Source of the DNA: Bradyrhizobium pachyrhizi
Lineage (GTDB): Bacteria; Pseudomonadota; Alphaproteobacteria; Rhizobiales; Xanthobacteraceae
Reading direction: 5' to 3'
DNA length: 49,547 bases
NCBI RefSeq assembly: GCF_001189245.1
Contig: NZ_LFIQ01000112.1
Span: forward strand, 10,465 to 60,011
The notes under the pieces were generated by a model. The model was not told where the DNA came from. It did not search any database and saw nothing but the letters and a program-made list of their open reading frames with translations. Below, one piece after another: positions 44,408-49,547 of this stretch (within the stretch, counting starts at the first letter, position 1; each line of letters begins with the position of its first letter). The translations under genes were made by a program, and so were the position numbers.

Positions 44408-46492
44408 ATGACTAGTCCAGTTACGATTCAGAGTCATGGCGATGTTGCGGTCGTTCTTGTCGACAATCCGCCGGTCAATGCGCTCAATGCAGCGGTTCGG
44501 CTGGGATTGTGCGATCAAATGGCCCAGGTGCTGGCAGACCCGGCATACAAGGCCGTCGTCTTGGCATGCGCCGGCCGCACTTTCATCGGCGGAGCGGACA
44601 TCAGGGAATTCGATCTGCCGAACGGCGGCGGCGGGCCAGGTTTCGTCGAAATCAATGGATTCTTTGAAAATCGCATCAAACCGGTGGTGGCGGCAATTCA
44701 TGGGGTGGCCCTCGGTGGGGGTCTTGAGATCGCTATGGCGTGCCATTTCAGGATCGCCACGCGCGACGCGACCTTTGGTCAGCCAGAAGTAAAGCTGGGT
44801 TTTGTGCCTGGCGGCGGCGCTACACAGCGGCTGCCGCGCGCTATTGGGATCACCAAAGCGGTGGAAATGATCATCGGCGGAGAGCCCATCGGCGTCAACG
44901 AAGCGCTCGGACTCGGGCTAATCGATGATCTATTTGAGGGCGAGCCGATTGCGGCCGGCATTGCCTACGCGCGAAAGATCATTTCCGAAGGGCGCCCGTT
45001 TAGTGCCCTCCGCGACGATGATTCGAAACTTGCTGCAGCACGAGACAACCGAGCGTTGTTCACGGATTCGGTTGCCGCGGCTGTCAAACGGACGCCATAT
45101 AAAGAGACCGCGTTAGCGTGCGCGGAGGCCCTAGGGTGGTGCCTCGACATGCCCTTCGATGAAGGCATCGACCGAGCTTGGGATTGCTTCCTGACCATGA
45201 AGGACAGCGAGCAATCCAAGGCTCTCAGGCATGTATTCTTTGCGGAACGCAGCATCAACAAGATCGCTGGAGTTGCACGCGATACCAAGCGGAGAGAGAT
45301 CAAGTCTGTCGCTGTCGTTGGTGCAGGTACCATGGGGGGCGGCATTGCGATGTCGTTCGCGAATGCCGGCGTGTCCGTAAAGCTAATCGAGGTTGGAAAA
45401 GAAGCTCTTGAGCGGGGTCTCGCTACGATTCGCAAGAATTATGAGTCGACAGCTGCCCGTGGCGGTATGTCGAAAGTAGACGCCAACAAGCGCATCTCTC
45501 TGATCCAGGGCGATGTAGGACTAGAACACGTCGCCGACGCGGACCTCATTATCGAGGCGGTGTTCGAGACCATGCAGATCAAGAAGGATGTGTTCGTTGA
45601 GATCGACAAGTATGCCAAGCCAGGCGCTATTCTTGCGACAAACACATCATTTCTCGACGTGAACGCAATCGCCGCCGTCACCAGACGACCCGAGGACGTC
45701 GTCGGTATGCATTTCTTCAGCCCGGCAAATATTATGAAGTTGTGCGAGATCGTTCGAGGAAAAGTGACGGCGCCGGACGTGCTGGCGACCGTATCGGCTC
45801 TCGCGCGCCATATTGGAAAAGTGCCGGTCGTCGTCGGCGTTTCGTTTGGCTTCGTCGGAAATCGCATGCTTCTTCCTCGGATTTCTCAGACAGGGAAAAT
45901 GCTGCTCGAAGGGGCTTTTCCTCAGCAGATCGACGGAGTTGCAAGGAAGTTCGGCATGATGGGCCCGCTTGCCATGGGTGATCTGGCGGGTCTCGATATC
46001 GGTTGGCGCTCGCGAAAAGACAGCGGGGAAGTCTCTCCGATCGACGATGCGCTGTGTGAGGCGGGGCGGTTCGGGCAAAAGACCGGAGCAGGCTACTATC
46101 GATACGAACCCGGATCGCGCACACCTATTCCGGATCCGGACGTTGAAAAGCTGATCGTGGATACCAGTCGCAAGTTGAACGTCACTCGACGGGCGTTCAG
46201 TGATGAAGAGATTCATGAGCGCCTGATCTATCCCATGATCAATGAGGGTGTACGAATTCTCGAGGAGGGGATTGCCGAGCGTGCTAGTGACATCGATCTT
46301 GTATGGATCCATGGGTTCGCATGGCCAATTCAGACCGGTGGACCAATGCACCTTGCCGAACGAGTTGGACTGACGCGTGTTGCCGAGCGCTTAGAGCACT
46401 TGGCTGCATTGGACAATGACAATTCCTTGCGTCCGGTGCCATTGCTCAAGCGGCTCGCCGACGCCGGTAAGGCATTCGTATCATTCAAGTAG
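44408..46492 (+). CDS. Bifunctional enoyl-CoA hydratase/3-hydroxyacyl-CoA dehydrogenase (FadJ-like)
   Basis: This 694-residue fusion has a crotonase domain at about residues 5-190 (oxyanion GGADI; GGGLEIAMACHFRIA; both catalytic Glu present, the second in GQPEVKLG). The NAD-dependent 3-hydroxyacyl-CoA dehydrogenase part follows at about 295-690 (Rossmann GAGTMGGGIA; catalytic His in GMHFFSPA). It catalyses two successive beta-oxidation steps, hydration of enoyl-CoA and oxidation of the 3-hydroxyacyl-CoA. The length is typical of the short FadB/FadJ relatives. No thiolase gene lies in the window, so thiolysis must be supplied from elsewhere. It probably serves the products of the two acyl-CoA dehydrogenases here. 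Confidence 0.93.
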   Translation: MTSPVTIQSHGDVAVVLVDNPPVNALNAAVRLGLCDQMAQVLADPAYKAVVLACAGRTFIGGADIREFDLPNGGGGPGFVEINGFFENRIKPVVAAIHGVALGGGLEIAMACHFRIATRDATFGQPEVKLGFVPGGGATQRLPRAIGITKAVEMIIGGEPIGVNEALGLGLIDDLFEGEPIAAGIAYARKIISEGRPFSALRDDDSKLAAARDNRALFTDSVAAAVKRTPYKETALACAEALGWCLDMPFDEGIDRAWDCFLTMKDSEQSKALRHVFFAERSINKIAGVARDTKRREIKSVAVVGAGTMGGGIAMSFANAGVSVKLIEVGKEALERGLATIRKNYESTAARGGMSKVDANKRISLIQGDVGLEHVADADLIIEAVFETMQIKKDVFVEIDKYAKPGAILATNTSFLDVNAIAAVTRRPEDVVGMHFFSPANIMKLCEIVRGKVTAPDVLATVSALARHIGKVPVVVGVSFGFVGNRMLLPRISQTGKMLLEGAFPQQIDGVARKFGMMGPLAMGDLAGLDIGWRSRKDSGEVSPIDDALCEAGRFGQKTGAGYYRYEPGSRTPIPDPDVEKLIVDTSRKLNVTRRAFSDEEIHERLIYPMINEGVRILEEGIAERASDIDLVWIHGFAWPIQTGGPMHLAERVGLTRVAERLEHLAALDNDNSLRPVPLLKRLADAGKAFVSFK

Positions 46493-46703
46493 ATGCCGAA
46501 GGATTCATCGCGCGACCAGCCGCTCCGAAATACGTTGGCCTCCTGTGTCATCCTGATTGTCACCGCTGCGTAGGAGCCCGTAGCTATTGGACTGTCTCGG
46601 CCACCAGACGAGCACAGTTCGAAACGCGTTAACATTCAGTCTTGGGTCCGATGGTGGAGAAGAGCTTGCGATTCTTGAAAAGACGAAGAGTGAGGATCAG
46701 TCT

Positions 46704-47945
46704 ATGAATTTCGATCTGTCCGAACGTCAGCGTCAGTGGCGGGATCGCGTCGTCGCTTTCACAGACAAGCATATCGAGCCGGCCATCGTAACTTACGATA
46801 AGCAGCAAAAGGAGGGCGAGAGATGGAAAGTCTTGCCCATTATAGAGGATCTCAAAGCCAAGGCGAAAGCGGAGGGGCTTTGGAATTTGTTCATGCCTCC
46901 GAATCAGCACGAGGATGACGAATTCCACGGCGCTGGTCTGACCAATCTGGAGTATGCGTTATGCGCCGAACATATGGGTCGCACGATGTTCGCGTCGGAA
47001 GTGTTCAATTGTTCCGCCCCGGATACGGGCAATATGGAAGTACTTTTGCGTCACGCAAATAAGGAGCAGAAGCGCAAATGGTTGCGGCCGCTGTTGGATG
47101 GCGAAATACGGTCTGCATTTTTGATGACCGAGCCGGCCGTCGCATCGTCTGACGCTACCAACATCGAGACGCGGATTGAGCGTAAGGGCGACCACTACGT
47201 CATCAATGGCAGAAAGTGGTTTTCGTCGGGTCTTGGTGATCCGCGTTGTAAGATCACGATTTTGATGGGCAAGACCAATCCAGATAACCCCCTACATCAG
47301 CAGCAATCCCAGATCTTGGTTCCTCTCGATACACCAGGCATTACCATCGAGCGTTTGCTTCCGCTCTTTGGATATGACGATGCGCCGCATGGTCACGGAC
47401 AAGTGTTGCTCCAAGACGTGAAGGTGCCCGTCGAGAATCTCCTGCTAGGGGAAGGCCGAGGATTCGAGATCGCGCAGGAGCGCCTTGGACCAGGCCGCAT
47501 CCATCACTGTATGCGTACCATAGGCGCTGCTGAGGCAGCTCTTGAGCTTATGGTGAAACGGCTTAATCAGCGTGAGGCGTTTGGCAAGCGCTTGATTGAA
47601 CACTCTGTGTGGGAGCAACGTATTGGCGAAGCCCGCACAGACATTGAGCGTACTCGTCTTCTGGTTCTTAAAGCGGCCGACATGATGGATAAGGTCGGCA
47701 ATAAGGCTGCGAAGCTGGAGATTGCGATGATCAAGGTTGCGGCACCGGTCATGGCGCTCAAAGTAATCGACAATGCAATTCAAGCGTGGGGCGGCGCCGG
47801 CGTTACTAACGATGTCAGTCTCGCCCATAGCTACGCCTTCATCCGTGGCCTGCGCGTCGCGGATGGTCCGGATGAGGTACACAATCGTACTATCGCGCGT
47901 CTGGAAATCCGTCGTCAGAGCAATGTCGTATCGTTCTCGGCGTGA
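46704..47945 (+). CDS. Acyl-CoA dehydrogenase family protein
   Basis: This 413-residue flavoprotein starts [16 protein letters not shown]. It has [23 protein letters not shown], the [14 protein letters not shown] segment and the C-terminal [18 protein letters not shown]. As in the ACAD at 18682, Asp replaces the usual catalytic Glu in the last motif (by eye), which places it in the ACAD10/11-like branch. AGGA seven bases before ATG 46704 supports the start; 46587 is an unlikely upstream alternative. It follows the FadJ-like gene by 211 bases. No kinase gene adjoins it, so it may share the kinase at 17621 or act on ordinary acyl-CoA. Confidence 0.92.
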   Translation: MNFDLSERQRQWRDRVVAFTDKHIEPAIVTYDKQQKEGERWKVLPIIEDLKAKAKAEGLWNLFMPPNQHEDDEFHGAGLTNLEYALCAEHMGRTMFASEVFNCSAPDTGNMEVLLRHANKEQKRKWLRPLLDGEIRSAFLMTEPAVASSDATNIETRIERKGDHYVINGRKWFSSGLGDPRCKITILMGKTNPDNPLHQQQSQILVPLDTPGITIERLLPLFGYDDAPHGHGQVLLQDVKVPVENLLLGEGRGFEIAQERLGPGRIHHCMRTIGAAEAALELMVKRLNQREAFGKRLIEHSVWEQRIGEARTDIERTRLLVLKAADMMDKVGNKAAKLEIAMIKVAAPVMALKVIDNAIQAWGGAGVTNDVSLAHSYAFIRGLRVADGPDEVHNRTIARLEIRRQSNVVSFSA

Positions 47946-48026
47946 GCCGAGATAGTGCTTACGGCTGAGGTCGCCACGGCGGCTCTTTACAGCTTATATG
48001 TGTAGAAACCAAACCTAGGGCATCAA

Positions 48027-48995
48027 ATGTCGAAGAATGATCCAATCCTCATCACCGGCGCTGGCGGAGCGGTCGGCTCGGTCAGCAAGAAGATGATCGA
48101 GATGTTGCTCAAGGACGGCCATCGTGTTCGCGGCTTCGTGCGAACGGATGACGAGCGAGCTCAAGCGCTGCGGACCATGGGTGTAGAAGTCTTCGTTGGC
48201 GATCTTCTCAATCCGGAAGATCTCGCAAAAGCGATCAAGGGCTGTCGCCGTGTCTACTTCAGCATGAGCTTGAACCCCTACTATACTGACGCGACAATTC
48301 TGCTTGCGGCGGTGGCGCGAGCCCAGGGGAATATCGAGGTGTTCGTGAACATCTCGGAGTACGAGCAGTCGCGGATGACGTATGATCTGATGACATCGTC
48401 CCGGGAGGTGCGGGCCAAGGAGTTTGGCGGCCTTATCGCGGACTGGTCTCCTCAGCAGCGCGCACATTGGTCATCCGAGCAAGCGCTGAAGTGGTCCGGC
48501 CTTCCTGTCGTAAATATCCAAGCCACGATTTTCTACGAGAATCCCATCGTTTCGAGGTTTGTTCTCAAGCCAATGTTGGAGTCCGGCGAGTTGCATTTGC
48601 CTTTCGGTCGGCAAAAGCTGTCGCCCATCGCGGCGTACGACGTGGCCGAACTGTGCGCAAAGATACTCGCTGAGCCGAAGGGGCACCTTAACAAAGATTA
48701 CGTATTGACCGGACCGGAGCTGATCGGCGCGCAGGATCTTGCCGAGAGCTACTCGACCGTGATTGGACGCAAGATCACCTACGTGCCGCACGATCCCGAC
48801 GAGTGGAGCAAGGCGTTTATTGACAAAGCTCTTGCACACAACCCGCATGTCGCGGCACACCTCAAGACGCTTGTTAAATTCGTCGCTGGAGGCTTCTACA
48901 ACCGTGTGACAGGGCAGCTTGAAGAACTGCTGGGCCGTGCCCCGAAGGAGACCTTATGGGCGCTCACCCAACTGCCTGGATTGAAGAAGGCCTAG
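48027..48995 (+). CDS. NmrA-like NAD(P)-binding protein
   Basis: This 322-residue atypical short-chain dehydrogenase has an N-terminal Rossmann motif, ITGAGGAVGS (residues 8-17), then GFVRTDDERA and GVEVFVGDLLNPEDLAKAI, the pattern of NmrA/HSCARG-type proteins. Members are NAD(P)-dependent reductases or redox-sensing regulators. No YxxxK motif is evident at the usual place, so catalysis is uncertain. It lies 81 bases beyond the acyl-CoA dehydrogenase and is probably the last gene of that transcript, followed by two hairpins. Confidence 0.8.
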   Translation: MSKNDPILITGAGGAVGSVSKKMIEMLLKDGHRVRGFVRTDDERAQALRTMGVEVFVGDLLNPEDLAKAIKGCRRVYFSMSLNPYYTDATILLAAVARAQGNIEVFVNISEYEQSRMTYDLMTSSREVRAKEFGGLIADWSPQQRAHWSSEQALKWSGLPVVNIQATIFYENPIVSRFVLKPMLESGELHLPFGRQKLSPIAAYDVAELCAKILAEPKGHLNKDYVLTGPELIGAQDLAESYSTVIGRKITYVPHDPDEWSKAFIDKALAHNPHVAAHLKTLVKFVAGGFYNRVTGQLEELLGRAPKETLWALTQLPGLKKA

Positions 48996-49023
48996 CATCC
49001 TTTGTATCAAAGGAGAACGTATA

Positions 49024-49068
49024 GATCGGGCCCCAAGTAGCTCAGGTGAGCCGTGCGAGGGCCCGATC
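49024..49068. terminator. Compound inverted repeat after the NmrA-like gene
   Basis: GATCGGGCCC (49024-49033) pairs with GGGCCCGATC (49059-49068). The 25-base loop contains a second small inverted repeat, GCTCA-GG-TGAGC. No U-tract follows, so it is a weak intrinsic terminator candidate or a structured RNA. It starts 28 bases after the stop codon. Confidence 0.4.
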
Positions 49069-49096
49069 GACGTGGCTCATTGTCGACATCAAATTG

Positions 49097-49125
49097 TTGC
49101 CTCCGCTCCACGGGAGCGGAGGCAA
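49097..49125. terminator. Perfect 13-bp hairpin
   Basis: TTGCCTCCGCTCC-ACG-GGAGCGGAGGCAA, a perfect 13-bp stem with a 3-base loop. On the - strand it is followed by CAATTTG, so a terminator for leftward transcription is possible; on the + strand no U-run follows. With the preceding inverted repeat it likely insulates the NmrA-like gene from whatever lies beyond. Confidence 0.5.
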
Positions 49126-49547
49126 GATCGCCCCGGATTGATCGGCCATGGGGATAGACCAAGCGGGGCCCTGACGGGCGGCAGACGAATAGCGTCGGTA
49201 AAGCGATGGTTGCCCGTACGGGGTTGACGGACAGAGGGACCGGGACGGCCGCAAACTAGAATTTGACCCACCGTGGCCGATCGCATTTCAAGCTTACGCC
49301 CGACCGGCCATCATCATCTTCTCTGCCAAGCTGGTAGGTCGTCATGCCGCGATGGTTAGGAAGGTAACCAGGCCCTTGTTTCAGCGATCGCTGGGGCGTC
49401 TGTCTACGGCCCATGCCGCGCTCGCACGGATAGGCTCCCCGGGGCGGAGCGCGGGCCAGCCGGCTATCAGCTCGATCGAGGCGCCAGAGCGTTCTACCGC
49501 AAATCCCAATCCCCTACCGTACGCATCCGGTCAGCACCCCGGGCAGG

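Larger units (their letters stand above)
48996..49547. other. Window end without a recognisable gene
   Basis: Two strong hairpins occur (49024-49068 and 49097-49125), then about 420 bases with only short shadow frames. The - strand string GGTGGGTCAAATTC near 49259-49272 resembles the repeated ends of some IS21-type elements, but no transposase is visible. No gene can be supported. Confidence 0.4.

Noticed and set aside
1..49547. CRISPR arrays, rRNA genes, intact tRNA genes, intact insertion sequences
   Set aside because: No regularly spaced repeats, no rRNA or cloverleaf signatures and no complete transposase gene were seen in the window.

Overview
The window looks like accessory DNA of an alphaproteobacterium, most likely a Bradyrhizobium-type (Nitrobacteraceae) genome. 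The pointers are the rhizobial trb gene order with a TrbK-alt-type lipoprotein and a DUF2274 gene, a LuxI/LuxR pair beside trb, and high-GC genes typical of soil bacteria. This assignment rests on gene content read by eye, not on a database search.

Region 1 (1-7451) is the 3' half of a conjugative type IV secretion cluster: trbJ (partial), a trbK-like lipoprotein gene, trbL, trbF, trbG, trbI and a DUF2274 gene on the + strand. A convergent LysR regulator and a luxR-luxI (traR/traI-like) quorum-sensing pair follow on the - strand. An eroded IS5-like transposase relic lies directly upstream of luxR (about 7470-7680) and marks the junction with the rest of the window.

Region 2 (about 8 kb to 49 kb) reads as a catabolic island for an amide- or acid-type compound. 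In order it holds: amidase 1; an AraC regulator divergent from a SphA/MetA-type outer-membrane protein; a liv-type ABC operon whose binding protein is Tat-exported and resembles amide/urea binders; an APH-type kinase plus acyl-CoA dehydrogenase pair; a fumarylacetoacetate-hydrolase-like protein, enoyl-CoA hydratase, class III CoA-transferase and a second binding protein; an HxlR regulator; a Tat-exported amidase 2; a maleylacetate-reductase-like dehydrogenase and a third binding protein; amidase 3; an SDR; a MATE exporter divergent from a TetR regulator; a single-chain biotin-dependent acyl-CoA carboxylase; a fourth binding protein; an acyl-CoA ligase; a bifunctional FadJ-like protein; a second acyl-CoA dehydrogenase; and an NmrA-like protein.

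A coherent but unproven reading is as follows. The substrate crosses the outer membrane through the SphA-like protein. It is cut by the exported amidase, or imported by LivHMGF with one of four binding proteins and then cut by cytoplasmic amidases. The acid is activated by the ligase or CoA-transferase and degraded by beta-oxidation-like steps, including a kinase/dehydrogenase pair of the kind used on 4-hydroxyacyl-CoAs and a carboxylation step. The exact substrate cannot be read from the sequence.

The most interesting unexplained signal is an 18-bp GATC-centred palindromic motif (consensus TARAAGYAYGATCRTAAT). It lies upstream of amidase 1, amidase 3 and the MATE/TetR divergent promoter and suggests one small regulon, possibly under the TetR protein. 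Gene-free stretches contain relics (an IS5-like transposase, a GMC oxidoreductase C-terminus, perhaps a GntR C-terminus), as expected of a region assembled by repeated insertion and loss.
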